DNA of 60,755 nt from Phycisphaerae bacterium. GTDB taxonomy: Bacteria; Planctomycetota; Phycisphaerae; UBA1845; PWPN01. Position 1 is the stretch's first letter; the number at the start of each line of letters is the position of its first letter. The stretch is from NCBI GenBank assembly GCA_018003015.1, contig JAGNEZ010000038.1:1-60755 (forward strand), in the 5' to 3' direction. A program made the position numbers and the translations under genes. Shown here in pieces: positions 8,801 through 17,855 of the stretch. The notes under the pieces were generated by a model. It made no database searches, was not told where the DNA came from, and saw only the letters and a program-made list of their open reading frames with translations.

Positions 8801-9474
8801 CCATGGTCGATCTGGGTGGCCTCACGATCCTTCTCGGGACCCTGGGCCTGGGCCTGGGGCTGGGTCTTCAGCCGTTGTTCGTCAACTTCATCAGCGGCCT
8901 CATGATCCTCTTCGAGCGGCAGATCAAGGTCGGCGATCTGGTCGAGGTCAACGGCCAGCCGGGCGAGGTCGTCTCCATCAGCATGCGATCGACCCGGATC
9001 AGGAGCTTTGACAACATCGACTTCGTCATACCCAACGGCGATTTCATCACCGGCCAGGTGGTCAACTGGACGTTGAGCGATCCGCGGATGAGGGCCAAGA
9101 TCGACGTGGGCGTGGCCTACGGCACGGACGTCGAATTGGTACGCAGGCTCCTCCTCGATCTCGCCAACCGCAATCCGTTCGTGCTGGCGGCGCCGGCACC
9201 GGAAGTGTGGTTCAAGAACTTCGGCGAGAGCAGTCTCGACTTCGTGCTGGTCTGCTGGTTCGCCGATCCCAAGTCCCGGGGCGTGTTCATGTCCCAGATT
9301 CGTTTTGAGATCGATCGTGTCTTCCGCGAGCACCACATCGAGATCCCGTTCCCGCAGCGGTCCATCAGTTTCAGTGGTGGCAGGCCCATTCCGGTGGAGG
9401 TGGTCGCGCCTCCGCAGATGGAGTGTGAAGGCCGCGGACCGCCCCCCTCATCTCACGATCCGAGCAATAAGTGA
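5827..9474 (+). CDS. Large mechanosensitive ion channel, MscS/MscK family
   Basis: About 1215 residues. A signal-peptide-like start (MKIGRLLLGAVLGLG) is followed by a low-complexity Ser/Ala/Gln stretch. A long charged helical region (about residues 70-580) is probably a periplasmic coiled coil, as in MscK/KefA. Roughly ten membrane segments follow, then the MscS core near residues 990-1085: a Gly/Leu-rich pore helix (LGTLGLGLGLGLQPLFVNF), then LFERQIKVGDLVEVNGQPG and VIPNGDFITGQVVNWTL. The last part is the alpha/beta cytoplasmic domain. Such channels release solutes on hypo-osmotic shock. The start at 5827 or 5839 is uncertain; promoter position excludes the farthest upstream candidate. It converges with the Tat TIM-barrel gene. 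Confidence 0.88.
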   Translation: MDERMKIGRLLLGAVLGLGCPGALLRAEVGSRGQTEGGFLIAGQSVASQSASSPGTGSASQPAEAESDESGSGSAATALAPRILPAPATDADIVKRLQLVQEEMDRFNIATQPASMPASSPAEEAARKADPKYALAQVLRQYYTELKDWQKTRARIAWLKGAENLAKLSADLDLWEKQRQNYVALNAGDIGYVWDSRVGEIEKRCTEEAAKLQDLTALQASREQQLLSLVKQRPENEKAIKETLDALRLFTADLPAQFTQLKTESEREPLLMRKRALEWEHNLRLLRAVVFPDQSTAAEVARQQGGDRIAALTKYLSALRQYQTRLSDVRAKSNVAFASEQLARPDLSPHMKINWGVRLAIAQTVADFQKIEATVRELIPMAEIDRLEQRIQRGQAYLNLTMESLDRRSGESILDLYRRVNVYLVRFQDSLKNMRSDQDRLYDQMRMAQDRRDQLMERVLKGREALEERVKSLKPEEVVSVREAQANLTDDLNAVLKTKIDPLMAEMENHRDRLKKAIPMLDQCVTHIQRERAKMYRTYLLARGRSLLWPDSAKLSEEWRSILSREGKTIEEAVTKQRELVREWRTVTRAGWCGAAALLVLTGCLAWRSRGRLLNWSQHKEETLLARMAVPASEGHPLSASFLAVKRFEVQAARALARTAAAWPLAILLLFLAEINLGRNALLPVASVLSTALLAIIAFATVTALFDAHRPQTRLVQCDDRVAAYHRRWLRVSLVTALVVLPVPILLRVSSLFPLIASLWWDGSVLLLLTMLFIYLVRRDFFFPPRTASPDASVSWLLPLYRGLFPLAPATVALVIAGMLAGYAAFVDYVLLGLGLTALILLATRVIRRFLAGWLAEVASPEAEGVRASAWQRVWTIHPLLPPIMQVMQLGVLLLALVAVLAVWGITPLDVNTLLNYPLLQTAKGTITLWRLVAAVCVVVVGLFISRTVRAFLEREVFPQTRTVDRGTQAAIMALLHYSIIALSCYVALNVAMVDLGGLTILLGTLGLGLGLGLQPLFVNFISGLMILFERQIKVGDLVEVNGQPGEVVSISMRSTRIRSFDNIDFVIPNGDFITGQVVNWTLSDPRMRAKIDVGVAYGTDVELVRRLLLDLANRNPFVLAAPAPEVWFKNFGESSLDFVLVCWFADPKSRGVFMSQIRFEIDRVFREHHIEIPFPQRSISFSGGRPIPVEVVAPPQMECEGRGPPPSSHDPSNK

Positions 9475-9583
9475 CCCTCCACCGGGTCGCCTGAAGTGTG
9501 CAGGCCGGGTCCTGCGACGTCGGTATCTTGGAGATCGGGCTCCGGTTCCCGCGGGCGGCCTGGCGGCTTTGGCCCGGGGCCCT

Positions 9584-10492
9584 CTACTTCGTCATGTCGG
9601 CCAGGATCTTCTTCAGTCCGGCGAGGGACATCTCGGTGCATTCCATGGGCGATTTGCCCTCGGGGTAGGACTCCTGCTCGATGACGAACCACTCGGTCGC
9701 GCCGACTTCGCGGCAGGCGGTGATGCAGGCTTTCCAGTCGATCGAATCCTGCCCGATGATGGCCTTCTTGCCGGCCTGCTTCCTGTCGGCGTGGGGGGCG
9801 AAATGGGTGGAGCCCGAACGGCCCGGGTACTTTCTGAACAGGGCCACCGGGTCCACACCGGCCGCCGCCGTGTGCCCGACGTCCTGTTGAAGCACGACAT
9901 CCTTGCTGGTTCGCTCGGCGAACAGGTCCCAGTAGGTCTTGTTGCCCTCTTTCTTGAACTCGCTGGTGTGGTTATGGAAGCCACAGAAGAGACCGTGCGG
10001 CTTGAGCACCTCGGCCGCCTTGTTGAACACCTCGGCCAAGGCCTTGCTTTTCTCCGGATGGGTAATGTCGCTGTCGCCGGGCACAATGATGAACCTGGAA
10101 CCGAGGATCTTGCCGACCTCGATGGTGTTCTTCAGTTCATCGCCTCTCAGGGCCGACGTTGCCGCGTGGATGCCCTCGGACTTGAGATTCAGGTCGTCCA
10201 ACCGTTTGCGCAGCTCCTTGGCCTTCTTGTTGTACTTGAAGTAGCTGTTGCCGTAGAACTCAACTCCGGCGAACCCCATCTTCGCCACGCGCTGCAGGAC
10301 GGCGTCGATGTCCTTGTCGCAGTCTCCGCGCATCGAGTAGAGCTGGACGCCGATCGGGATTTCCTTTGGCTTGGCGGCTCCAAAGGCCTGCGCTGGCAGC
10401 GCCCAGGCCGCTGCCCCTGCAGCCGCGGTACCCAGGATGTGCCTGCGCGTCCACTGACCTGCGATGTGCTGCGATCCGGGGGTATCCTTCAT
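9584..10492 (-). CDS. Tat-exported sugar phosphate isomerase/epimerase-like TIM barrel
   Basis: About 302 residues. A twin-arginine signal (RRHILGTAAAGAAAWALPAQAFG) near residues 16-38 is followed by an AP-endonuclease-2/xylose-isomerase-like barrel: PIGVQLYSMRGD at the first strand, FAGVEFYG, FCGFHNHTSEF and VVLQQDVGHTAAAGVDP with likely metal ligands His/Glu/Asp, and a late FVIEQESYPEG. The start at 10492 was preferred because AGGAG lies 7 nt upstream; the ATG at 10498 is too close to it. Planctomycetes carry many such exported isomerase-like proteins, mostly without known substrate. The next gene upstream ends about 200 nt away, so it may be transcribed alone. Confidence 0.82.
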   Translation of the reverse strand: MKDTPGSQHIAGQWTRRHILGTAAAGAAAWALPAQAFGAAKPKEIPIGVQLYSMRGDCDKDIDAVLQRVAKMGFAGVEFYGNSYFKYNKKAKELRKRLDDLNLKSEGIHAATSALRGDELKNTIEVGKILGSRFIIVPGDSDITHPEKSKALAEVFNKAAEVLKPHGLFCGFHNHTSEFKKEGNKTYWDLFAERTSKDVVLQQDVGHTAAAGVDPVALFRKYPGRSGSTHFAPHADRKQAGKKAIIGQDSIDWKACITACREVGATEWFVIEQESYPEGKSPMECTEMSLAGLKKILADMTK

Positions 10493-10696
10493 GGTCATAC
10501 TCCTACTAGCGCGAAGACCACTTTCAGGCCGTGCGAATGCGTCTCGACGACCAGAGCATTATCGCATTGGCCGAGCTGCCTGTCTACGGGCTGAGCCGGA
10601 CGGAGAATCAGCCTTGGATCGGCGGGCTCCCGTCGGGCTGGAGTCTTCTTTCCGGCCTGCTCCATCTCTCGACCCGGGCGAACGCGGCCTTCGTCG

Positions 10697-12670
10697 TCAC
10701 CTCGGCTCGCAACGCACGGTCGCTTCGAACTGCGAGATCGTCTGCCCCGCTTGCCATGAATGCTCGCCTTCCAGGACGTTGAGGAAGAGCCGATCGGTGG
10801 CCCGCGATCGTTCCGGACGGGATGCAGCCGCATAACGAACGTCCGCCGGCTTGTCCGTGGTGATACGCAGCACAGAGTCAATGTCGATGTGCCGGACACC
10901 ATCGCCGCACAGCAACTGCCCTGAACATGCTGCAACCGTGTGGGTCTGGTCTCCGAGGGTCACCCTGCGTTCGCCCCGCTGGTCGATCCACCGCCTGTCG
11001 TTGAGAATCCCAATCGTGCCGGTGGCGATCTCGGCCGTCGTGCAGTCCGCGGCCGCCACGAGTTTCTCACCCATCGTCCACGTACCTTCGGACGCAGACC
11101 TGAATTGCAGGTGAGCCTGGATCGGCGCCTTCCCCGGTTTGCCGTGATCCACGACGAGTTCGACTGCAAAAGCGTCCTTGCTGTCGGTTACACGGACATC
11201 GCTCAACGAAACGGGCAACGCCGACTCTGCCCCCTTGAGCCGGACGGAGCCCACTCCGCTCCGATCGTGCGGCGAAATCAGGCGATCGGTCCGGAACGGA
11301 ACGCACTGGGCCATGACCTTGGTGCCCCAACTGACCGCATGCACGGCCGAACGCGTCCGGTTGAGGATCATCCGTGCCGAATCGAACCGTCGCACACCCC
11401 ACCGCTGCGGCTCGACCGGCACGACCGGTTCCGCGAAGTGGAGCGACAACCACGTCCGGGCGAAGTGGTTGATCTTGTCGGTCTGTCCGGAAAGGAAGAA
11501 GTTCTCCTCCGGCAGGTAGATCGCCCCGCTCGGAGACCTGGCTTGCATCCGCTCGAGCACGTTGAGGCAGCGATCGGCCATCGCCCAGGCCTCCGGATCT
11601 CGGCCGAACACGCCCATGAGCACGTGGCCGTAAAGCCAATCCACCTGGCGGTAGATCGACCAGTCCTGCCCGGATGGGTAGACGAAGCCGCCGTCCGGCA
11701 GGCCGAACCACTTGAGGTTCTCGTAGATGCCGGCCACGTTGTACCGCAAAGCCTGCGGCGGGGGACGGCCGGTCATGGCGTACTCCATCGAGCAGCCGAG
11801 CGTCAGGCTGAACGTGGTCATGTAGTCGGGGTGAACGATACGATGATTCTCGAGCGTGAAGTCGTCGTAGATGTTGGCCCCGAGGAACTGCGCGGCCACC
11901 GACTTGCCGTCCACGAGGGCGTTCGCCTGCTCATCCGCCGGTCGCAGAAACGACGAGAAAGCCCACTTTTGGAATGCCGATTCCCATCGCCCTCGCCGGG
12001 GATCGTCGGGCATCAGCACGACGGCCGCTGAGAGGACCGTGCTGTTCCATGCGTTCTCTTCCGCCTTGGTATCGGCGCGGATCTGATGAGGAGGTGTCGC
12101 ATCGGGGAACCGCTCGGCCTCGTGGGCAACCACCCGTCGGACGGCTACCGCGAGATCGGCGGGAAGATCATCCCCCACCCACCAGGCTGCCAGGGCGAGC
12201 ATGTCGGTCCAATGGGCCGATTGCCAGTGATCGCCCCACTTGCGGCTATCGCCGGTCGGGCGCGAGCCGGTCACATGGGTTTCGGTGAGATACCGGATCA
12301 TGGGCACGATCCGCGTCGACAGAAGATCCGACCTGGACAGGCCGACAGTCTTCTCGTCGTACGGGCCGAACCGGTACAGGAACGCCAGACCGGCCACCAT
12401 GCCGGTATTCGGCCGGATGAACGCCTCGGCACTCTTGCTCTCGGTGAGGAGCATGAGGCGAGCGTCCTCCTTCCAGGGCTTGACGTCCTGCAGGAGATGA
12501 TGGGCCAAGCGTTCGGTTGCCCGGTAGATGCGCTCGCCGCGGCTGCGCATGGCTGGGTCGGTGACGGCAGGCAGGTGCCAGCGTAGACCGCTCTGTGCCG
12601 CGTGCGTCTGCCCCAAGGCGTTCGAGGCTGCAGTCACCAGGATAACGCCGGGCAACAAATGTCTGAGCAT
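10697..12670 (-). CDS. Secreted protein of unknown function, probable helical-toroid plus beta domain
   Basis: A 657-residue protein with a signal peptide (MLRHLLPGVILVTAASNALG). GAGGAAAGGA upstream of the ATG at 12670 supports this start over the longer frame to 12823, whose extra residues are low-complexity Arg/Pro. Residues 30-430 are helix-rich with conserved-looking Trp/His motifs (KWGDHWQSAHWTDMLALAAWW and HRIVHPDYMTTFSLTLG). Residues 440-657 look beta-rich. This layout recalls alpha/alpha-toroid polysaccharide lyases and glycosidases, but I could not place it in a family. A carbohydrate-active role is a guess from the fold pattern and export signal. Confidence 0.6.
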   Translation of the reverse strand: MLRHLLPGVILVTAASNALGQTHAAQSGLRWHLPAVTDPAMRSRGERIYRATERLAHHLLQDVKPWKEDARLMLLTESKSAEAFIRPNTGMVAGLAFLYRFGPYDEKTVGLSRSDLLSTRIVPMIRYLTETHVTGSRPTGDSRKWGDHWQSAHWTDMLALAAWWVGDDLPADLAVAVRRVVAHEAERFPDATPPHQIRADTKAEENAWNSTVLSAAVVLMPDDPRRGRWESAFQKWAFSSFLRPADEQANALVDGKSVAAQFLGANIYDDFTLENHRIVHPDYMTTFSLTLGCSMEYAMTGRPPPQALRYNVAGIYENLKWFGLPDGGFVYPSGQDWSIYRQVDWLYGHVLMGVFGRDPEAWAMADRCLNVLERMQARSPSGAIYLPEENFFLSGQTDKINHFARTWLSLHFAEPVVPVEPQRWGVRRFDSARMILNRTRSAVHAVSWGTKVMAQCVPFRTDRLISPHDRSGVGSVRLKGAESALPVSLSDVRVTDSKDAFAVELVVDHGKPGKAPIQAHLQFRSASEGTWTMGEKLVAAADCTTAEIATGTIGILNDRRWIDQRGERRVTLGDQTHTVAACSGQLLCGDGVRHIDIDSVLRITTDKPADVRYAAASRPERSRATDRLFLNVLEGEHSWQAGQTISQFEATVRCEPR

Positions 12671-12838
12671 GTTGCGTCCTTTCCTCGCGAGGGGCCTGCG
12701 GGCAAGCCGCGGCGCTGGAGCATGGGCCGGCCGAGGCAACGAGTGAAAGTGGCCTCCCGCACTTTGCCTGTAGCCCTTTTGCCGAGCCATGGGCAGGCCA
12801 TCCGACCGACCCCTGAAAGTCATGAACCGCGGCGTGAC

Positions 12839-15800
12839 TCAGCCGACTGTCTTGAGACGCTCCGAGACCTTCGCCAGCCACTCGGCGTTGGGCAGCGCGT
12901 ACGGACGGAACTTCTCGAGCACGCCCTGCTCCTCGCTGTAGTAGAGGGCCCGGTTGGGGCCCAGCTTGTTGGCCAGCGGCGAGTCGATGAGGTTGCTGGA
13001 GTCCGCAGCGCTCATCTGGAACAGGACGCGGTGGTCGAACTCGCGCATGCTGTTGCGGTCCAAGGTCCGCTCGACGGCTGCCAGCGTGTCGCACCAGGTA
13101 AGCACGTGCATCCCGAGCGCCGGCCCCTCGCGGAGCAGGTCGGCGAATTGCCTGTCCGGCTGTGGCTTCTTCTCCTCGCCGCTCATCGAGAAGCTGAAGC
13201 TGTCCTCCTGGCGGCGGAGGGCGCGGTAGCGCTGCAGGCCGTAGACGAAGACATAGACGGCCGGGGGGTTGGGATCATCGCTGCCTTGGCGGCGCTGGCA
13301 TTCGGCAGCCAGTTCACCGATCGCATCGGGCACGGCTCGATAGTCAACGAGCCGGACGGCATGCGGAAGCCGTTCCGGCATTCGCGGCAGAACTGAGGCG
13401 AGCGGTGAATCGGCCGGACTGCCATCCAGCAGCCAAAAAACCGCTCGATCCTTGGGGTGGATCACGACCAGAGACAGGACACCGGCGACCATCGTGGCCA
13501 TGGCGGCCTCTTCCTGTTGGCCGACGATGATCAGGTTGGCCCCGCTCTGGCGCCGCAGGGTGACAGCGGTAGCCTCCTTGATGGCCACCGGATCGCCCAG
13601 CCAGACGCGCGGAGGCCCTGAGACCTGCGGCAGGTGTGGCCCCGGCGTCTCGCCTGAGGTCTCATCTGCGGGAAACCGGGGCCACAAGACCTTGGCCAGT
13701 GCGTCGTTCTTGGCGATGTCCGCGGGCACGTTGCCTTCGAACACGACGGCCGGCTCGGTGCGAACGCCAAGCTTGGTCGCCTGTTCGCGAACGCGGGCCA
13801 GCTGCTCGTCGCGTCGTTCGTCGGGCAGCCACGCGACCTGGAAGGGGCTGTTGCCCTCAACCAGGCCGCCGGCGTCGTTGTAGACCGCCTCGCCCGGCCG
13901 GGAGAGCAAACGTGCGGCCGTGTTGCCGTCACCGAGGATGATCTGCGAATCCGTTTCCGTGGTCTGCAGCGCAATACGGACAGCCATCTGGCCGATGGTG
14001 CTGCGAGCCAGGCCGGAAGTGCCGCCGATGGTCTGCGAGCCGAGCAGCACGTGAATGCCGAAGGCACGGCCCTGACGCACCAGCCGGTCCAGCAGCAGGC
14101 TGGCGTCCTGGGCGAGTTTGTCATCCTCGGAGAAGAACTCCTGGAACTCGTCGATGATCAGGAGCACCCGGGGCATGGGTTGCTTCGACGCCTCGCGATA
14201 GGCCGCGATGTCCTGCACGCCAAGGTTGCGGTACAGCGTACCCCGCCGGGTGAGCTCGGCGTCGACGCGTTGCAGGACACTGAGACCGAACTCGCGGTCG
14301 CTCTCGACCGCGATCGCCCGGGCATGCGGCAGTTCGCTGGTTGCGTAGGCCTTGAACTCGACACCCTTCTTGAAGTCGACCAGGTAGAACTCGACCTCGT
14401 CGGGGCTGTACCACAACGCCAGGTTGGTGATCAGCACGTGCAGCAAGGTGGACTTGCCCGAACCGGTCTTACCGGCGATCAGCGTGTGCTGAGCCACGCC
14501 GCGGCCAAGCCGGAGGCTCTGCAGACGGGTCGCGCCCATGCGGCCGATCGGCACAGATAGATCGCCGACGCTGTGTCGGCTCCAGAGTTCGTCAGGAGCG
14601 GGAGTGATGGCTTCGAACGGCACCTCCACCCGCTTGAATTCCTTGGCATACCGCCCGACCACGTGAAGAACCCGTGTGAGGAAGTCCTCGGAGGGCGGGG
14701 CGTCCAACCGGAGCGGGAACCGGCGAAACACCTTGTCGTCCCAGACAAACCGGCCGTCCTCGAAAACGAGATTGACGCTGTGGAATTTGAGCTCGTCCAG
14801 GTGCGTGCCGGCAGGCAGCGATTGCCGGGTGTCGCGAGCGACCAGTGTGTAGACGCCGCAACGGGCCCCGGTCGCAGCGATGCTGTTGAGCCGCTGAACG
14901 GCCACATCGCTGAAGTTGGTCGGGAAATCCGCGACGACGAGGAAGCGGTACGGCTCGGCCAGTTCACCCGCCTGCCGGTTGTAGTCATCGATCGTCTCGA
15001 ACTCGTTGCGCAGGTACTTCTGAATCACCGTTTCCATATGCTCGGTGAGATCGGCCAGCCGGGCCTCGATGTGGTCGGCGTTGGTCCAGATGCGGCTGGC
15101 GACCAGGGCCTCGTCGTGATCGGCGAGGTGCATGAAGCCCGCAAAGTTCTGGCCCAGGCCGACCGGATCGATGATCGTGAAACGCACGCGGCCGGGCGGC
15201 AGCGAGGTCAGCAGGCGGAGCATGACGTTCTGGAGGGTCTGAACCGCCTGGTCGTGGCCCTTCTGGCCGGAGTGGATCAGGAGCGACGCCTGGTTGGGAA
15301 AGGCGAGCATCGCGGGTACCGAGAAACTTTCCGGCAGGGCGAGTTGCCGTGGCAGGTCCTCGGTGATCTGTTTCAGATCGACGCCCAATTCCCCGAAGCG
15401 AATCACGGAAGCGAAGTGACGAGGGGGGAGCCAGTCGTTCCACGTCGTGTCGCTCCAAGGCGGGAACTTCCGGCCGCCGGCAGTGCTCTGCTCGTCCATC
15501 GGAGCCTGGATGCGGGCCAGGCCCTCCTCCCAGGAACGGGTCAGTTCGCCGCGGTCCGCAGTGTATCCGGCTTCGACCCCTGTGATTCGGGCTTCGCGGC
15601 TCTTGCGGGCCGCCTCCACCTCGTTCTCGTATCCCTGTCGAAGCTCCTCCTGACTGTTGCGCCACCACTCCTCCACCTCGGCCTGGCTTTGCTGACGCCG
15701 CTCTTCAATGCGAGGTTGCAGGCGACCGCGTTCATCCTCCACGACCTTCAAGGCTGCCTCGTAGTTGTGGGTGGCATGGTTGATCAGCGGGGCAAAACGA

Positions 15801-16870
15801 GCCTTGGCCTCGTGCACCTCCCGATCACGCTTCTGAGTCGCGTCGCTCTTTCGCTTCTCGCGGTCGGCCACGCCGCGCCGATACTCGCATTCGACGCTCA
15901 GGGCGGCGGCGTCCACGACCTCTCGAGCCTCGGCCAATACCGTGCGAACCTCGGCGAACGCCTTCGAGCGGAGAACGATCGTTGCCAACACCGAAATGAC
16001 CAGCGCGGCTCCGGCGGCCATGCCCATGTAATGCCACTGGGCAGACTTCTCGCCGCTGATCAGCTGGGCCAGCCCGGCAGCTGCCACACACAGAATGAGG
16101 CCGATGAGGAAGGGTACCACGCCGACCATGAAACGCGGCAGACGAAGCGAGCCCAGCTCCTCCATCTTCTCGACTGCGGCCTTGTTGAGATCCTCGAACG
16201 AGGTGGCCGTCCGTCCGGCCTCCGGCGCCCCGCCGCCCTCCGCATGGTCCGACTTCGGGCCGCGGCCTCGGTTCTCCTCGTCCTCTCCCCCTGGCCCGGT
16301 CGCGACCGCGCTCTCGGGCCATTCCTGGCTGTACATGTGGGCCCAGGCGGCTCCCTGCTGCTCCAACACCGCGATGCGGCGGCGGCGCGTCGCCAAGTCC
16401 GACTCCGCCTCCTTGGCCTCGGCCTTGAGCTGGTTCTGCGTTGCCTCAAGAACCGTTTCTGCCAGCCAGGCGGCCTGGGTGTACTTCTGCTTGACTTCCT
16501 TCAGGGTTGTGCTGTGCTCGAGCTCGATCTGCTGCAGCGAGGTCTTCTCCGAGGTCGCCAGGGTCTTCAGGTCCGCCGCGTGCTGAGAGGTGATCCGGGC
16601 GAGCCAATCCTCGTGCTTCCGCTCCAGATCTCTCTGGAACTCCTCGCGGCGGCGCTCAATCTCCAGGCGGGCTGCCGTTGACTCGGTTTCGCACGCTTGC
16701 AGAGCCTGACGCCGGCCTTCCTCGATCGCGGTCTCCCGTGCGGCACACTCGGAGGAAAGGGCTACCAGGTCGCGCAAGGCGGTGCGCTGCAGATCCTGGA
16801 GAGTACCGACCGCATCCTCCGGCCCTGGGCGGCGACCATTCCCGATTGTCTTGGTGGGCTCCGGCATCAA
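12839..16870 (-). CDS. EssC-like FtsK/SpoIIIE ATPase of a type VII-like secretion cluster
   Basis: 1343 residues. Order: a long charged coiled coil (about 20-200), two membrane helices (about 250-303), a second coiled coil (about 320-440), then ATPase modules. The first full FtsK/SpoIIIE domain has Walker A GKTGSGKST at 800-808 and Walker B LLIIDEF with D907/E908, plus VLLGSQTIGGTSGL. A second C-terminal module (about 1095-1343) keeps the fold pattern but has GQQEEA where Walker A should be, so it is probably inactive. This matches EssC/EccC ATPases that export WXG100 proteins. The FHA domains of firmicute EssC are absent; the coiled coil replaces them. It starts 4 nt after a WXG-like gene. 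Confidence 0.85.
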   Translation of the reverse strand: MMPEPTKTIGNGRRPGPEDAVGTLQDLQRTALRDLVALSSECAARETAIEEGRRQALQACETESTAARLEIERRREEFQRDLERKHEDWLARITSQHAADLKTLATSEKTSLQQIELEHSTTLKEVKQKYTQAAWLAETVLEATQNQLKAEAKEAESDLATRRRRIAVLEQQGAAWAHMYSQEWPESAVATGPGGEDEENRGRGPKSDHAEGGGAPEAGRTATSFEDLNKAAVEKMEELGSLRLPRFMVGVVPFLIGLILCVAAAGLAQLISGEKSAQWHYMGMAAGAALVISVLATIVLRSKAFAEVRTVLAEAREVVDAAALSVECEYRRGVADREKRKSDATQKRDREVHEAKARFAPLINHATHNYEAALKVVEDERGRLQPRIEERRQQSQAEVEEWWRNSQEELRQGYENEVEAARKSREARITGVEAGYTADRGELTRSWEEGLARIQAPMDEQSTAGGRKFPPWSDTTWNDWLPPRHFASVIRFGELGVDLKQITEDLPRQLALPESFSVPAMLAFPNQASLLIHSGQKGHDQAVQTLQNVMLRLLTSLPPGRVRFTIIDPVGLGQNFAGFMHLADHDEALVASRIWTNADHIEARLADLTEHMETVIQKYLRNEFETIDDYNRQAGELAEPYRFLVVADFPTNFSDVAVQRLNSIAATGARCGVYTLVARDTRQSLPAGTHLDELKFHSVNLVFEDGRFVWDDKVFRRFPLRLDAPPSEDFLTRVLHVVGRYAKEFKRVEVPFEAITPAPDELWSRHSVGDLSVPIGRMGATRLQSLRLGRGVAQHTLIAGKTGSGKSTLLHVLITNLALWYSPDEVEFYLVDFKKGVEFKAYATSELPHARAIAVESDREFGLSVLQRVDAELTRRGTLYRNLGVQDIAAYREASKQPMPRVLLIIDEFQEFFSEDDKLAQDASLLLDRLVRQGRAFGIHVLLGSQTIGGTSGLARSTIGQMAVRIALQTTETDSQIILGDGNTAARLLSRPGEAVYNDAGGLVEGNSPFQVAWLPDERRDEQLARVREQATKLGVRTEPAVVFEGNVPADIAKNDALAKVLWPRFPADETSGETPGPHLPQVSGPPRVWLGDPVAIKEATAVTLRRQSGANLIIVGQQEEAAMATMVAGVLSLVVIHPKDRAVFWLLDGSPADSPLASVLPRMPERLPHAVRLVDYRAVPDAIGELAAECQRRQGSDDPNPPAVYVFVYGLQRYRALRRQEDSFSFSMSGEEKKPQPDRQFADLLREGPALGMHVLTWCDTLAAVERTLDRNSMREFDHRVLFQMSAADSSNLIDSPLANKLGPNRALYYSEEQGVLEKFRPYALPNAEWLAKVSERLKTVG

Positions 16871-16874
16871 ATCC

Positions 16875-17087
16875 TCACCTGCAATCCCGGCGAATGCGCT
16901 CGATCAGCGTAGATATCTGCGACATGGCTCCGACGACGCTGCGCATCTCCATCTGCAGCGGGATCATGTAGCGTTCCTCGAAGTCCTTGGCGGCGGCGTC
17001 ATCCCAGGAACTCCGTGTTTCCGCCCAATGCCGCATGAGTTCCTTCATGGCCTTGGCGAGCTGGCCGCCGCCTTCGTAGAGACCCAT
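16875..17087 (-). CDS. WXG100-like small helical protein
   Basis: A 70-residue helical protein whose central SWDDAAAKDFEERYM fits the W-x-G/D turn and following helix of WXG100 (EsxA/B) substrates. It lacks a signal peptide. GGGAGG sits about 10 nt upstream of the ATG at 17087. It precedes the FtsK-like ATPase by only 4 nt, as WXG genes often do. It is shorter than the usual 95-100 residues, so it may be a chaperone-like partner and not an exported substrate. Confidence 0.68.
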   Translation of the reverse strand: MGLYEGGGQLAKAMKELMRHWAETRSSWDDAAAKDFEERYMIPLQMEMRSVVGAMSQISTLIERIRRDCR

Positions 17088-17177
17088 ACCACGAATCCTC
17101 CCATGCCGGTGGGCGCCCAGCCGTCAGCAACGTGCCGATCGCGCGTCGCTCCCATCGACGCAATCCAGACGCGATGG

Positions 17178-17852
17178 TCAAGTCTCCGGAACCTGGCCGC
17201 CGCTCTTCGATTCAGGTTCGCCGCCTTCCGGCACTCCCTCCGCCGCAGGCGCGGGTGGGACGATCGGTTCGGGCCCGGGAACGGGTGCCGGACGGGCCAT
17301 TCCGCCCGAGACCTCATCGGGAGGAACAACCACCGAACCGGTCAGATCGATCTCCGTACCGCCAGTGGCCGGGGCCACCGCCAGGTACGCATCGAGCGTC
17401 GCGGCGAGCCGGTCGAGCCGATTGAGGGCCCGCGGGATTTCGGTGCCGATGATGGTCGAGAATCGCTGCACCTGCCCCTTGTACAGCAGGATCTCCTTCT
17501 GAAGCTCGCGGCAGTAGCGCTGCACGAATCCCAGCTTGAGGTTGGCCTCCTCCAACCGGGCCTGGGCGATCTTCAGGGCCTTCTCCTCCTCGATGGCCGA
17601 CCCCTGGCCGCCATCCACATTCCGGGTGAGCTTCTTGATGAGCACGGCCTGCTTGGCCTTGGCCACGGATTCGGTCCGATGGCGAATCTGGCCTTGCCAA
17701 TACGCCGGCTGCTCCGTCTCCAGCCAATTGAGCACCTTGCCGAGCTCAGAGTCGACGTCGCCGAGGACGGACTTGGCCGTCTCCGAGAACTTGCAGAGCA
17801 TGACTCGGAAATCCTTGAGGGCATCGATGGACTGAACCCGGGCGGAACTCAT
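17178..17852 (-). CDS. Coiled-coil protein with Pro-rich tail in the WXG/FtsK cluster
   Basis: A 224-residue protein. Residues 1-150 are amphipathic helix with heptad character (DVDSELGKVLNWLETEQPAYW, AKAKQAVLIKKL and LEEANLKLGFVQRYCRELQKE). Residues 170-224 are Pro/Gly/Glu-rich and probably disordered. No signal peptide or membrane helix is seen. The start is 3 nt after the WXG100 stop, so translation is likely coupled. Its helical hairpin character suggests a structural component or substrate of the secretion system, analogous to long LXG/WXG-type proteins, but it has no family I can name. Confidence 0.68.
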   Translation of the reverse strand: MSSARVQSIDALKDFRVMLCKFSETAKSVLGDVDSELGKVLNWLETEQPAYWQGQIRHRTESVAKAKQAVLIKKLTRNVDGGQGSAIEEEKALKIAQARLEEANLKLGFVQRYCRELQKEILLYKGQVQRFSTIIGTEIPRALNRLDRLAATLDAYLAVAPATGGTEIDLTGSVVVPPDEVSGGMARPAPVPGPEPIVPPAPAAEGVPEGGEPESKSGGQVPET

Positions 17853-17855
17853 AGG

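Noticed and set aside
14573-16681. 702-codon plus-strand open frame
   Set aside because: Antisense shadow of the FtsK/EssC-like gene.
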